Assembly (NCBI GenBank): GCA_963828405.1
Contig: CAWHEG010000031.1
Coordinates: 806,001 to 870,000, forward strand
Direction: 5' to 3'
DNA length: 64,000 nucleotides
From: JANMJD01 sp963828405
GTDB taxonomy: Bacteria > Actinomycetota > Acidimicrobiia > Acidimicrobiales > Ilumatobacteraceae
Made by a program: the position numbers and the translations under genes. This document shows positions 10,212 through 18,592 of this stretch, one piece after another; position 1 is the stretch's first letter, and every line of letters starts with the position of its first letter. The notes under the pieces are model-generated. The model did not search any database and was not told where the DNA came from. It worked only from the letters and a program-made list of their open reading frames with translations.

Positions 10212-10469
10212 CACGGTGTCTGGCAGCAGCGGAGACGGAAGACTGGGGGCCGAGCGCGTCGGGTGGCGTGAGGTTCAAGCTCGACGAGAACCTCGGACGT
10301 AGCGCGGTCGGCGCGTTCGAGGCTGACGAACCCTGAGGAGTTGTCAGACCGGGTCGATCGGAGAGCCATCAGCAGCCGCGGCACGCAACACATGGCGACA
10401 GACCTGCGCACCGAGGCGGCGAGCCTATCGAGTGAGGCAGCCGAGGGGTATCACTCATGTTCGAGGTCG

Positions 10470-10543
10470 TGGAGACGATGGGAATCGAACCCACGACCCC
10501 CTGCTTGCAAAGCAGGTGCTCTAGCCAACTGAGCTACGTCCCC
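10470..10543 (-). tRNA. tRNA-Ala (anticodon TGC)
   Basis: The minus strand folds as a 74-base cloverleaf: acceptor GGGGACG pairs with CGTCTCC (one G-U pair), D-stem GCTC/GAGC, anticodon stem CCTGC/GCAGG with loop TTTGCAA, and T-arm GTGGG-TTCGATT-CCCAT. The anticodon TGC reads GCA-type Ala codons. CCA is not encoded. A -10-like TATCCT lies on the minus strand at 10557-10562. Confidence 0.96.
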
Positions 10544-10629
10544 GCAGGGCGAGGCCAGGATAGCCGTCGCCCCCGGCATTCCTCCCAGGCGTTCGAGCCG
10601 GCACGCGTCGGGTCACGGGAACGGGGTCG

Positions 10630-11361
10630 TCAGACGACGCGTTCGTGGGGATAGACCGACGGCGGTTGGATCAGGCGTCGCTGGCGTTCGGTGAGCAGCG
10701 GCGCCAAGGCGTCGAAGCGCTCGTAGTCGTTGCCCCAGGCGAGGTGGCCGGGCGCGTACTTGAAGAACAGCGATCTGCGCTGGTGAGGGCCGTTCCACGG
10801 CGTCGTCCCGTGGGTCAGCGCCTCGGTGAACACGAACACGTCACCGGCGGCCAGCTCGACGTGGCGCGACCAGCCGGCGCCGCCGCCGGGCAGGGGGAAC
10901 GAGGCCCGATGGCTACCGGGGATGCAGCACAGCCCGCCGTGCGCGGCGAGCTGGTCGACGAGCGCCCACTGCACGGCGACGAGGCCGTTGTACATCCGGC
11001 CGTCGCGCACCTCGTAGTACTGCGAGGGATCGTGCGGTGTCCCCCCGCCGTGCAGGCCGAGACCGCGGGTCCCCGGCGACATCACCAGGCCGTAGGCATG
11101 ATCGAGGCGGACCATCGGCCCGCACAGGTCGCCCAGCAGCCCGAGCACGTGCTCGTGGTCGAGAAGATCGCGAAACACCCGGGCCCGGGGCAGGTGTCCG
11201 CTGAATCGCTGGCTGCCGATCGAATCGCCCGGCGTCGGCACGTCGAGGTCGTCGACGGCGGCGTTCAGCGCCGCCACCCGTGCCCGGTCGAGGACGCCGC
11301 GTCGAACCAGGAAGCCGTCGAGGTCGAAGCGGTAGCGCTCCTGTTCGGTCATCCCGGTCAC
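10630..11361 (-). CDS. Phytanoyl-CoA dioxygenase (PhyH) family Fe(II)/2-oxoglutarate oxygenase
   Basis: A 243-residue non-haem iron oxygenase. RYRFDLDGFLVRRGVLD is the usual PhyH opening; the metal-site region is GLGLHGGGTPHDP, and the distal His and 2-oxoglutarate-binding Arg lie in ALTHGTTPWNGPHQRRSLFFKY. Length is slightly short for the family. Start GTG 11361 is preferred over ATG 11352 because TACCCT lies eight bases before it and neither has a ribosome site. The substrate is unknown; many bacterial members act on secondary metabolites or short acyl chains. It is divergent from the LLM flavin oxidoreductase, so the two may belong to one small oxidative pathway, which is inference only. 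Confidence 0.82.
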   Translation of the reverse strand: MTGMTEQERYRFDLDGFLVRRGVLDRARVAALNAAVDDLDVPTPGDSIGSQRFSGHLPRARVFRDLLDHEHVLGLLGDLCGPMVRLDHAYGLVMSPGTRGLGLHGGGTPHDPSQYYEVRDGRMYNGLVAVQWALVDQLAAHGGLCCIPGSHRASFPLPGGGAGWSRHVELAAGDVFVFTEALTHGTTPWNGPHQRRSLFFKYAPGHLAWGNDYERFDALAPLLTERQRRLIQPPSVYPHERVV

Positions 11362-11369
11362 CGATGGCG

Positions 11370-11419
11370 AGGGTAGTGCCGGCCGCGGTCGGACGCCGGA
11401 CGTCGGTCGTCGGTAGCGT
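11370..11419. promoter_or_regulatory. Divergent -10 boxes for PhyH and LLM oxidoreductase
   Basis: Minus-strand TACCCT at 11370-11375 is 8 bases before GTG 11361. Plus-strand TAGCGT at 11414-11419 is 6 bases before ATG 11426. Neither gene has a ribosome site, so both look leaderless and share a 64-base intergenic space. Confidence 0.5.
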
Positions 11420-11425
11420 TCGGTC

Positions 11426-12694
11426 ATGGCGACACCACCGCGGTTGCGTTTCGGCGCCTTCCTCGCTCCCCATCATCCCGTCGGCGAGCACCCGACCCTG
11501 CAGATCCAACGGGACATCGAGTTCGCCGCCCTGCTCGACCGTTTGGGCTACGACGAGTTCTGGTGCGGCGAGCACCACTCGAGCGGGTGGGAGACGATCG
11601 CCTCGCCCGAGATGTTCCTCGCCGCCGCCGCCCAGGTCACCCACACGATCAAGCTCGGCACCGGCGTGATCTCCCTGCCGTACCACCACCCGTTCAACGT
11701 CGCCCAACGGATCGTCCAGCTCGACCACATGTGCCGCGGTCGGGCGATCTTCGGCAGTGGTCCCGGCGCGCTCCCCTCGGACGCCCGGATGTTGGGGATC
11801 GACCCGCTCGTCCAGCGAGACCGCCAGGACGAGGCGATGGGGGTGATCCTGCGGATGCTGCGCGGCGAGCGGGTGACCCACGAGTCCGACTGGTTCACGT
11901 TGCGCGACGCCGAGCTGCAGATCCTGCCGGTCCAGGAGGATCTGCGGGCGGTGACCGCCTCGTCGATCAGCCCGAGCGGGATGCAGTTGGCGGGCAAGTA
12001 CGGCGCCGGCGTGTTGTCGATCGCCTCCACCTCGGCGCAGGGGCTGCTCGCCCTGCCGACGCAGTGGGCGTTCGCCGAGGAGTCCGCCGCACTCCACGGT
12101 CGGACCGCCGACCGCGGCGACTGGCGGGTGATGATGGCGTTCCACATCGCCGAGACCCGCGACCAGGCGCGCGCCGAGGCGGTCCACGGGCTGCACCGCT
12201 GGCACAACGAGTACAACGTCTGGACGCTCGGTCGCCCGGGCGCCGCCCACGTCGAGGATCCCTGGCGGCTGCTCGACGACGTGACCGAGGGCGGTGCCAA
12301 CGGCGCCGGCGCCGCCGTCGTCGGGACCCCCGACGACCTGGTCGCCGCCATCCGCAGGATGCAGGAGATCACCGGAGGATTCGGCACGGTGATCGGGTTC
12401 GCCCATGACTGGGCCGGGCTCGAGGCCACCCGACGAAGTTGGGATCTCGTCGCCCGCTACGTCGTGCCGGAGGTGAACGGCTACACCGCCGGCCTGCGGC
12501 GCTCGATGCAGTTCGTCCACGACCACCAGGCCGAGCTGATGGCCGGGGCGGGGGCCGCGGTGATGAGCAAGATCATGGCCCACGAAGGGGCCGCCCAGGC
12601 GATGGCCGTCACCATGCAGCAGATCGCCGATCGGGCCGCGGCCCGGGCCACCGAGAGCGCCTTCCGGCCCGGCGCCGGCCTGCCCGAGAGCTGA
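11426..12694 (+). CDS. LLM-class (bacterial luciferase-like) flavin-dependent oxidoreductase
   Basis: A 422-residue TIM-barrel monooxygenase of the luciferase-like superfamily, expected to use reduced FMN or F420. Typical stretches are RFGAFLAPHHPVGEHP, YDEFWCGEHHSSGWE, KLGTGVISLPYHHPF, the dimer-contact region QLDHMCRGRAIFGSGPG and VGTPDDLVAAI. The EHHSSGW and LPYHHPF segments match alkanal/limonene-type family members. It is longer than the usual 330-380 residues because of an Ala-rich helical tail. The substrate cannot be read from sequence. ATG 11426 follows a -10 box by six bases. Confidence 0.85.
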   Translation: MATPPRLRFGAFLAPHHPVGEHPTLQIQRDIEFAALLDRLGYDEFWCGEHHSSGWETIASPEMFLAAAAQVTHTIKLGTGVISLPYHHPFNVAQRIVQLDHMCRGRAIFGSGPGALPSDARMLGIDPLVQRDRQDEAMGVILRMLRGERVTHESDWFTLRDAELQILPVQEDLRAVTASSISPSGMQLAGKYGAGVLSIASTSAQGLLALPTQWAFAEESAALHGRTADRGDWRVMMAFHIAETRDQARAEAVHGLHRWHNEYNVWTLGRPGAAHVEDPWRLLDDVTEGGANGAGAAVVGTPDDLVAAIRRMQEITGGFGTVIGFAHDWAGLEATRRSWDLVARYVVPEVNGYTAGLRRSMQFVHDHQAELMAGAGAAVMSKIMAHEGAAQAMAVTMQQIADRAAARATESAFRPGAGLPES

Positions 12695-12714
12695 CGGCCG
12701 AGAGCTGCGAGCCG

Positions 12715-14268
12715 TCAGCGAAGTGCCGGCCACGCCGGCGGGTATCCGGCATGACGCCAGGCAGCGGCGGCCACGGCGGCGAACACGGCATCGGAGCCGT
12801 TGACCGGCGCGCCGTCGTCGGGCTCGATCTCCACGACGATCGGCGGGACGTCGACGGCCCGCAACACCCCGAAGGAGCGGATCGTCAGGTCGTGGACCAT
12901 CCCGGAGCCGTCGACGGCGAGGCCCTCGCTGCGCACCCATCCGAGGGCCATGTGGGCCGCGCCGATGGCGTACGACCGGAGCACGACCTCGTCGAGCGGC
13001 TCACCGCATCGCACCGCCACCGACACGGCGCCGTCGGCACCGACCGAGGCCCGGGCGGTCGCCCCGTTGGGGGCGACGACGGTGTCGACGGGGCCGGCGG
13101 TCAGCGAGCAGCGCAGCACCGCCGCCTCGGCCCAACCGGCGCCACGCAGTTCGAGCGACGTCGCAGGTCCGGAGACGTCGACCTCCTCGATCTCGAACGC
13201 CGGGGCGATCGCCGCGATCGCCGCCCGGACGCCGGTCGTCCGAGCGACGCGGACGACCCCCGAGCCGTCGGAGCGGATGCCCCCGGCGAGCGGCGGTCGC
13301 TTCGGGCCCAGCCGCACGACGTCCTCCCGCGAGAAGAGCACGCGCACCGCTCGACCGTGACGGTCGGCCAGTTCACTGGCGACCCGCCCGACGAGGCTCG
13401 CGATCTTCCCGCCGAACGCCCCGCCGTTGCCCAGCGGGGGGAACGGCTCGCCGCCGGGAACGCACCACGAGGCGTCGGGTTCGAGGTAGGCGGGCTCGAC
13501 CCAGGTCGTCCGCAGGGTGCGGACCCAGTCGCCGGCGGGCACGTCGATCGGCCAGGTGATCGGCGCCGTCGTCCGTCGTCCCTGGATCTTGCCGGCCAGG
13601 CGCCGGGCCTCGGTGAGGGTCTCGCCGACGACCCACTCGCCGTCGTCGCCCCGCACGGCGACGAGCGCGCCTGCAGGGGCGGAGTCGTCGGCGAAGCCCC
13701 CGGCGCCCAGGGCGACATCGGGCGACACCCGCTGCATCGTGCCTCCCTCGATCGCCGCCCGCCGTTCGGCATGGTCCCGGTCGCGCCCGGTGGACGGCCG
13801 GGAAGCCGCCCGGCGGCCGTCGACGACGCAATGGGCCGCCTCGCGCACGGTCTGCCAGCCGGTGCACCGGCACAGGTGGGCGAGCAGCGCCTGATCGATG
13901 TCCTGGTCGATGACCCCGTCCCCACCACCGGCCGCCGCGGCGAGGCGCATCACGATCCCGGGCGTGCAGAAGCCGCACTGGCTGCCCCCGGTCGCCCACA
14001 TCGCCTGCGACCAGGCATCGCGGGTCGCATCGTCGAGTCCCTCGATCGTGGTGACCTCCCGATCCCGCACCCGCGCCGCGGGGGTCACACACGACACCCG
14101 CGGCGACCCGTCGACCCAGACGGTGCAGCAGCCGCACTGACCCTGCGGACTGCAGCCGTCCTTGGCGGAGCGCACGCCCAGGCGGTCACGCAGGGCCTCC
14201 AACAGCGAACACCCGTCGTCGGGCACGACGACGGGTGTTCGGTTGAGGGAGAAACGGATCTCGGGCAC
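12715..14268 (-). CDS. [2Fe-2S] subunit fused to a shortened molybdopterin-binding region (xanthine dehydrogenase family)
   Basis: A 517-residue fusion. Residues 1-160 are a CoxS/XdhA-type iron-sulfur protein with two cluster sites: GCSPQGQCGCCTVWVDG for the plant-type cluster, then QCGFCTPGIVMRL and LCRCTGW for the second. The rest has scattered motifs of the molybdenum subunit: GNGGAFGGK, VRVLFSREDVV and YAIGAAHMALGWVRSE. It is only about 350 residues, about half the usual length. Near the end, where the catalytic Glu normally follows a G-x-G pair, I read VNGSDAVFAA with no Glu. GTG 14268 has TATCCT six bases upstream. It could be a small electron-transfer protein or a decayed oxidase, and no separate large subunit lies nearby. 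Confidence 0.75.
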   Translation of the reverse strand: MPEIRFSLNRTPVVVPDDGCSLLEALRDRLGVRSAKDGCSPQGQCGCCTVWVDGSPRVSCVTPAARVRDREVTTIEGLDDATRDAWSQAMWATGGSQCGFCTPGIVMRLAAAAGGGDGVIDQDIDQALLAHLCRCTGWQTVREAAHCVVDGRRAASRPSTGRDRDHAERRAAIEGGTMQRVSPDVALGAGGFADDSAPAGALVAVRGDDGEWVVGETLTEARRLAGKIQGRRTTAPITWPIDVPAGDWVRTLRTTWVEPAYLEPDASWCVPGGEPFPPLGNGGAFGGKIASLVGRVASELADRHGRAVRVLFSREDVVRLGPKRPPLAGGIRSDGSGVVRVARTTGVRAAIAAIAPAFEIEEVDVSGPATSLELRGAGWAEAAVLRCSLTAGPVDTVVAPNGATARASVGADGAVSVAVRCGEPLDEVVLRSYAIGAAHMALGWVRSEGLAVDGSGMVHDLTIRSFGVLRAVDVPPIVVEIEPDDGAPVNGSDAVFAAVAAAAWRHAGYPPAWPALR

Positions 14269-14274
14269 CGCCCG

Positions 14275-14280
14275 AGGATA
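14275..14280 (-). promoter_or_regulatory. -10 box of the Fe-S/molybdopterin fusion gene
   Basis: TATCCT on the minus strand lies 6 bases before GTG 14268, supporting that start over a TTG at 14307 that overlaps the preceding gene. Confidence 0.5.
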
Positions 14281-14303
14281 CGAGTTGGTTCGGTCGTGAC
14301 CGA

Positions 14304-14915
14304 TCAATCCTTGCCGGCGTCGAGCGAGTCCTGCCAGGCCTTGAGGGCCTCGAACTCGCCGAGGGCGGCGAGGCGCGACTGACGCGGCCAGGTCTCGGGA
14401 TTGTGCATCCGGTGCCGTTCATCGGCGGCGACGAGGATCTCACGCAGCCGGGACGGAGCGGCGTCGGCGAGCTGCACCCAGGTCTCGATGCCGGCTGCGT
14501 TGAACACGCCCTCGAGCACCGGGCCGATGCCTTCGACGATCTTGAGATCGTCCATCCTGATCGCCTTGCCGAAGACCGCCCGCGCCCGGTCGAGATCGGC
14601 CGCGCCGAGGCCGCCGGCGAACGCCGCCAGCCCCATCGGGGCCGCGGCCGGGATGTTGCTCTTCGAGGCGAGGCAGGCCCGCAGATCGCCCTCGACCTCG
14701 CCGAGCTTGACCTTCAGCCGGTCGCGCTCGGCCACCACCGGTTCGAGGTTGGCGACCCGGTTGCGCAGATGGGTCATCTCTTCCGTCCCGTCGACCGAGG
14801 TGGTCGTCGACGCGCTGTTCCGGCAGCGCCACGAGTGCCACAGGTACCCGATGATCGCCCCGAGGAGCAGCCCGATCAGGATCCAGAGCAGACCCTTTCC
14901 GAATGTGTACGGCAT
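14304..14915 (-). CDS. Membrane-anchored helix-hairpin-helix protein
   Basis: A 203-residue protein with one N-terminal membrane segment (LLWILIGLLLGAIIGYLW, residues 9-26), a coiled-coil-prone linker (LRNRVANLEPVVAERDRLKVKLGEV) and a C-terminal helix-hairpin-helix unit (MDDLKIVEGIGPVLEGVFNAAGI, about residues 130-155). Similar HhH units occur in proteins of the DUF4332 or ribosomal L21-like type, whose role is unknown. AAGGAAGG lies 6 bases before ATG 14915, and the gene begins 12 bases after the OmpA-like gene ends, so the two are an operon. A structural role at the envelope together with the BON/OmpA protein is inference. Confidence 0.7.
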   Translation of the reverse strand: MPYTFGKGLLWILIGLLLGAIIGYLWHSWRCRNSASTTTSVDGTEEMTHLRNRVANLEPVVAERDRLKVKLGEVEGDLRACLASKSNIPAAAPMGLAAFAGGLGAADLDRARAVFGKAIRMDDLKIVEGIGPVLEGVFNAAGIETWVQLADAAPSRLREILVAADERHRMHNPETWPRQSRLAALGEFEALKAWQDSLDAGKD

Positions 14916-14927
14916 GGAAATCCTTCC

Positions 14928-16508
14928 TTACTGCTTCACGACTGTGAAGACGACGCGGCGGTTCTTCGCCTTGTTCTCGGGTGTGTCGTTGGGTGCCACG
15001 GGCTGGCTCTCGCCGAATCCCTGGGCGGTGAGTTGCTCGGCCGGTACGCCGCGGCCGATGAGCGAGTCGCGCACCGTGTTCGCCCGGGACTCGCTGAGGG
15101 TCTGGTTGCCCGCTGCCGAACCGTCGGTGTCGGTGTGGCCGTTCACGGCGATCGACACCCCGGCGTACTTCTTCGCCAGCCCGGCGACCTTGTCGAGGAT
15201 CGACGCGGCCTCGGGCCGCAGGGAGGACTTGCCCGCATCGAACGGGATCGGCGACAGCCCGACGAGATCGTTGAGCTCCTGCTCCAACTCGGTCGCCTGA
15301 TCGATCGTCGCCGCCGGACGCGGCTCGACGGCGAGATCGGCCGGGGCCACGCCGACGTCGGTGGCGACCTGCTCGAAGGCGGCTTTCGACGCCTCGCTGA
15401 GGTACTGCCCCTTGGCGTAGAACTTGTTGCCGTCCCAGCCCGCTGAGCCCTGGGCGAGGTTCGGCGGCATCGCCGCGATCATCCGCGCGAGACGGTCGAC
15501 GCCGGGGTCGTCGTCGGCAGCTGAGAGCGTGAGCCGGTCGATGACGTTGGCGGCACCGGCGCGCTCGCCGGCGGCGTCGACGAGCCGCTTGCGGGCCGCC
15601 TCGTTGGGCACGATGCCGGTGAGGGTGATCGTGCCGTCGGCGGCGAGCGCCGCATCGGCGGCGAAGGTGACGGGCGCCGCCGGCGGGACCGACGTGTCCA
15701 GCGAGAGCTCGACATTCCCCGGGTCGATGCCCAGGTCGCCGATGACCGCGTCGAGCGCGTCCTTGGTCGACGCATCCGGGTAGACGCCCTTCAGGTAGAG
15801 CGATGTGCCGTCGAACCCGGCCTCGCCCTCCACGACGTCGTCCTTCATCGCCCCGATGAGCTCGGCCAGGCCGGCGACGTGGACGTCGCCCGCCGTGGCG
15901 TCGATTCCGGCGACGGTGAGCCGGTCGGTGACGTTCCCGGCGCCGAACGCCGCGGTCGCCGCATCGACGAGCGCTTCGTGCTGTGCCTCGGAATCGACGA
16001 CGCCGCTGAGCACGACACCCGCCGCGCCGCGGGCCAGGACGGCAGATGCCAGGAGTTGCGAGGCCCCCGCCGCGCTGCCCGCCGGCTCGGTGACCGCAGG
16101 TTCGGGCGCCGCGGCAACCGTCGTGGCCGCCGACTCGTCGGCCACGACGTCATTGCAGGTGGCGTCGTCGAAGCCGATCTTGCGCACGCCCTTGATCGCC
16201 TCGCCGATGCGCTCGAGCGCGGCCCGGTCGACCGGACCGGTGCACGAGATGGTGCCGTCCTGCCCGCTGAAGTCGGCCTCGACCTGGAATCCGGCGGCGG
16301 CGGCCGCCCGCTCGACCTTCGCCGACAGGTCATTCTGGATCGGTGACATGGTCAGCAGCGGTCCCCCGATGGCCAGCGCGGCCGCGCCGACACCGAGCCA
16401 GGGGAGGAGCGCCCCCGCCCGGTGCCGGTTGTGCTCGCGGGCGCCACGCCGTGTCGTGGTGGTGACGGCGTCGCGTGTCACGCGGCGCTCGCCGGTTGGT
16501 TGGTTCAT
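14928..16508 (-). CDS. BON-repeat OmpA-family envelope protein (ArfA/OmpATb-like)
   Basis: A 526-residue protein with a cytoplasmic basic N-terminus, one membrane anchor (LLPWLGVGAAALAIGG, about residues 34-50), repeated BON-like modules and a C-terminal OmpA domain (SPIPFDAGKSSLRPEA, then VNGHTDTDGSAAGNQTLSESRA) that binds peptidoglycan. BON-like repeats share the pattern of a G-x-x-L/V-Y-L-K-G block followed by a predicted helix (GFDGTSLYLKGVYPDAS and GWDGNKFYAKGQYLSEAS). Architecture matches mycobacterial ArfA, but with more BON modules. It precedes and probably is co-transcribed with the HhH membrane protein. ATG 16508 has GAGGAG rather far upstream, so translation may be modest. Confidence 0.82.
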   Translation of the reverse strand: MNQPTGERRVTRDAVTTTTRRGAREHNRHRAGALLPWLGVGAAALAIGGPLLTMSPIQNDLSAKVERAAAAAGFQVEADFSGQDGTISCTGPVDRAALERIGEAIKGVRKIGFDDATCNDVVADESAATTVAAAPEPAVTEPAGSAAGASQLLASAVLARGAAGVVLSGVVDSEAQHEALVDAATAAFGAGNVTDRLTVAGIDATAGDVHVAGLAELIGAMKDDVVEGEAGFDGTSLYLKGVYPDASTKDALDAVIGDLGIDPGNVELSLDTSVPPAAPVTFAADAALAADGTITLTGIVPNEAARKRLVDAAGERAGAANVIDRLTLSAADDDPGVDRLARMIAAMPPNLAQGSAGWDGNKFYAKGQYLSEASKAAFEQVATDVGVAPADLAVEPRPAATIDQATELEQELNDLVGLSPIPFDAGKSSLRPEAASILDKVAGLAKKYAGVSIAVNGHTDTDGSAAGNQTLSESRANTVRDSLIGRGVPAEQLTAQGFGESQPVAPNDTPENKAKNRRVVFTVVKQ

Positions 16509-16536
16509 GGGGGTAGTGACTCCTCACCTGTCCGGA

Positions 16537-16551
16537 AAGTCGCGGCGACTT
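16537..16551. promoter_or_regulatory. Perfect 15-base palindrome upstream of the OmpA-like gene
   Basis: AAGTCGCGGCGACTT is a perfect inverted repeat of 7-base arms around one G. It sits 29 bases before ATG 16508 and 96 bases before the divergent lipoprotein start, where an operator or leader hairpin could act. No family is recognised. Confidence 0.4.
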
Positions 16552-16647
16552 GTAGGTCGAATGGACTACATAGCACGCGACGTGGCCGAGGACAACAAGG
16601 AGCGGTCGGGTTTCCGGGCTCCGTTCCGTGTCGATAGCGTGGCTCCC

Positions 16648-17526
16648 GTGCAGCTCGGACGTCGCCGATTCCTCGGCATGGCGGGTCTGGTCCTGGCCGG
16701 CTGCGGGTCCGAGATCACCCCGAGCGGCAGTGTTCCGGGTACTGCCGGCGATACGCCGAAGCCGGCCGAACGTCTCGGATCCGGCTACTCGATCGGCCGC
16801 CGGTTCCCGTCGACGGTGCTCGTACCGGGCCGTGTTCGCCTCCCGGTCTCGTTGGCGCAGGGCGATCAGCCGGTGCTGGAGGGGCCGGCGGCGTTGGCCG
16901 GCAGGATCCTCGACGACCAGGGCAAGGTGGTCGCCGACGGATTGACGGCGACGCGTCGGGGGGCCGGGTTGTCGATGCCGTACTGGGGATTCGTCGCCGA
17001 CATCACCGAGGCGGGCTTCTACACCCTGCAGGTCGACGGCGGTCCGCCCGACGGTGTCGCCGTGCAGGTCAACGAGCCGGCCGCAGTGAAGATCCCGCGA
17101 CCCGGCCAGCCGTTGCCGCCGTTCGACACGCCGACCGCGGCCGACGGCCGCGGGGTCGACCCGATCTGCACCCGCGACCCGATCTGCCCACTGCACGACG
17201 TCACCCTGACCGAAGCGCTGGCCGCCGGCCGGCCGGTCGCCTACCTCATCGGCACCCCGGCCTACTGCCAGACAGGGGTCTGCGGTCCGGTGCTCGACTT
17301 CCTCCTCGACGCCCACGACCGCCTCGGCGATGCCGTCACGATGGTGCACGCCGACATCTACACCGACGGGACGCTGAAGACGGTGTCGCCGGCCGTGCTC
17401 GCCTACGAGCTGGACTTCGAGCCCGTGCTCTACCTCGCCGACGCCAAGGGGATGATCGTCGACCGCCTCGACGCCGTGTGGGACCGCGACGAACTCGACA
17501 CCGCCCTGGCGCTGATCGGCTCGTAG
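16648..17526 (+). CDS. Tat-exported thioredoxin-like lipoprotein
   Basis: A 292-residue exported protein. The N-terminus GRRRFLGMAGLVLAGC combines a twin-arginine-like motif with a lipobox (LAGC), so it is likely a lipoprotein on the outer face of the membrane. An Ig-like middle domain is followed from about residue 170 by a thioredoxin-like fold with PAYCQTGVCGPVLDF. The Cys pair is spaced by four residues, unlike the CxxC of classical TlpA, and is followed by VHADIYTDG and FEPVLYLADAKG. It may handle redox or metal delivery in the cell wall; its partner is unknown. GTG 16648 is preferred because it places the signal peptide at the N-terminus; ATG 16561 in the same frame would add 29 residues. 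Confidence 0.75.
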   Translation: MQLGRRRFLGMAGLVLAGCGSEITPSGSVPGTAGDTPKPAERLGSGYSIGRRFPSTVLVPGRVRLPVSLAQGDQPVLEGPAALAGRILDDQGKVVADGLTATRRGAGLSMPYWGFVADITEAGFYTLQVDGGPPDGVAVQVNEPAAVKIPRPGQPLPPFDTPTAADGRGVDPICTRDPICPLHDVTLTEALAAGRPVAYLIGTPAYCQTGVCGPVLDFLLDAHDRLGDAVTMVHADIYTDGTLKTVSPAVLAYELDFEPVLYLADAKGMIVDRLDAVWDRDELDTALALIGS

Positions 17527-17566
17527 CCGATCAGCAGCTCACGCTGTCGGGCCGACGGAACCCCGT

Positions 17567-17887
17567 TCAGGAGAAGCTGGAACCGCAGCCGCAGGTCTTG
17601 GTGGCGTTCGGGTTGGTGATCGCGAAGCCGGCCTGCTGCAGGCCGTCCTTGTAGTCGAGCGTGGCGCCGACGAGCATCTGGGCGCTCGCCGAGTCGACGA
17701 CGACCTTGACGTCGCCGAAGGTCGCCAGCTCGTCCTCGGACTCGATGTCGCCGTCGAAGAACATCTCGTACGAGAACCCGGAGCATCCCCCGGGGCGCAC
17801 GGCGACGCGCAGCGCCAACTCGGGCTGGCCCTCGGCTTCGAGGAGCTCGCGAACCTTGACGGCAGCGGTATCGGTGAGGGTGATCAC
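17567..17887 (-). CDS. erpA: A-type iron-sulfur carrier protein (ErpA/IscA/HesB family)
   Basis: A 106-residue A-type carrier that delivers [2Fe-2S] or [4Fe-4S] clusters to apo-proteins. All three ligand cysteines are present: RPGGCSGFSYEM and the C-terminal KTCGCGSSFS. GTG 17887 has AGGAGG nine bases upstream. It lies 36 bases downstream of the SufR-like regulator on the same strand and close to divergent mrp, forming an Fe-S biogenesis cluster. It could be ErpA or IscA-type, which sequence alone does not separate. Confidence 0.92.
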   Translation of the reverse strand: MITLTDTAAVKVRELLEAEGQPELALRVAVRPGGCSGFSYEMFFDGDIESEDELATFGDVKVVVDSASAQMLVGATLDYKDGLQQAGFAITNPNATKTCGCGSSFS

Positions 17888-17923
17888 GGTTGGGGTCCTC
17901 CTGTGCAGGAACTGGGTTCGACG

Positions 17924-18592
17924 TTATCTGCTGGCGACGGCGACTTGACAGGGGGTGCGCGCCGCAAGCGTGGAGAACTCGCGCACCTCGGCATCGCCCA
18001 TCGTGTCGACGAACCCCTCGACCAGCCCGCGGTGCAGGCCGCAGACGAGCTCGGGGTACGCCTCGGCGAGCGAGCGGAACGGGCAGTGCGTGAAGGAGAC
18101 GACGGCGGTCTCCTCGTCGGCGCCGGCGTCGACGGCCGGGTCGAAGCCGAGGCGGTCGAGCTCGCCGACGAGCGCCTCGAGGCAGCTCGGCGACCGCGTG
18201 TAGCCGGCGGCCGCCGCCGCGCCTTGGGCACGACCGACCTCGGCGGCGTCGTCGGGGAGGATGCCCGACACGGCGGCCAGGCGGGCGAGCATCGCTGCGA
18301 GCATCGTCGTGGCGGCGGGCTCGAAGCCGAAGGTGGGCGCCTCGTCGGCCACCGAGTAGCGATGCTGCGGCCTGCCGACCTCACCACGTCCGTCGACCTC
18401 GATCTCGAGCAGGCCGACGTCGCGCATCCGCTCGAGGTGCGGGCGGACGGTGTTCGGATGCAGGGCGAGTGCGTCGGCCAGCTCGGCGGTGGCCAGCGGG
18501 CGCGGTGAGCGGAGCAGCTCGAGGTAGATGGCGTAGCGCGTGTTGTCCCCCAGTGCCTTGAGCACGTCGAGCGGGGGGACACCGTGGACCAC
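17924..18592 (-). CDS. SufR-like winged-helix regulator with cysteine cluster
   Basis: A 222-residue DNA-binding protein. The N-terminal winged helix is VLKALGDNTRYAIYLELL, then LALHPNTVRPHLERMRDVGLLE. The C-terminal domain holds cysteines in the SufR-like pattern: SFTHCPFRSLAEAYPELVCGLH and TPCQVAV, likely ligands of a sensing Fe-S cluster. SufR represses Fe-S assembly genes until the cluster is lost. The gene is transcribed with erpA, and GTG 18592 is six bases after TAAATT in the 39-base space shared with mrp, so autoregulation and control of mrp are plausible. The actual sensed signal is not established. Confidence 0.8.
   Translation of the reverse strand: MVHGVPPLDVLKALGDNTRYAIYLELLRSPRPLATAELADALALHPNTVRPHLERMRDVGLLEIEVDGRGEVGRPQHRYSVADEAPTFGFEPAATTMLAAMLARLAAVSGILPDDAAEVGRAQGAAAAAGYTRSPSCLEALVGELDRLGFDPAVDAGADEETAVVSFTHCPFRSLAEAYPELVCGLHRGLVEGFVDTMGDAEVREFSTLAARTPCQVAVASR

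Noticed and set aside
10470..10543. tRNA-Ala as an integration site with flanking direct repeats
   Set aside because: No second copy of the tRNA 3' end and no integrase were found in the window.
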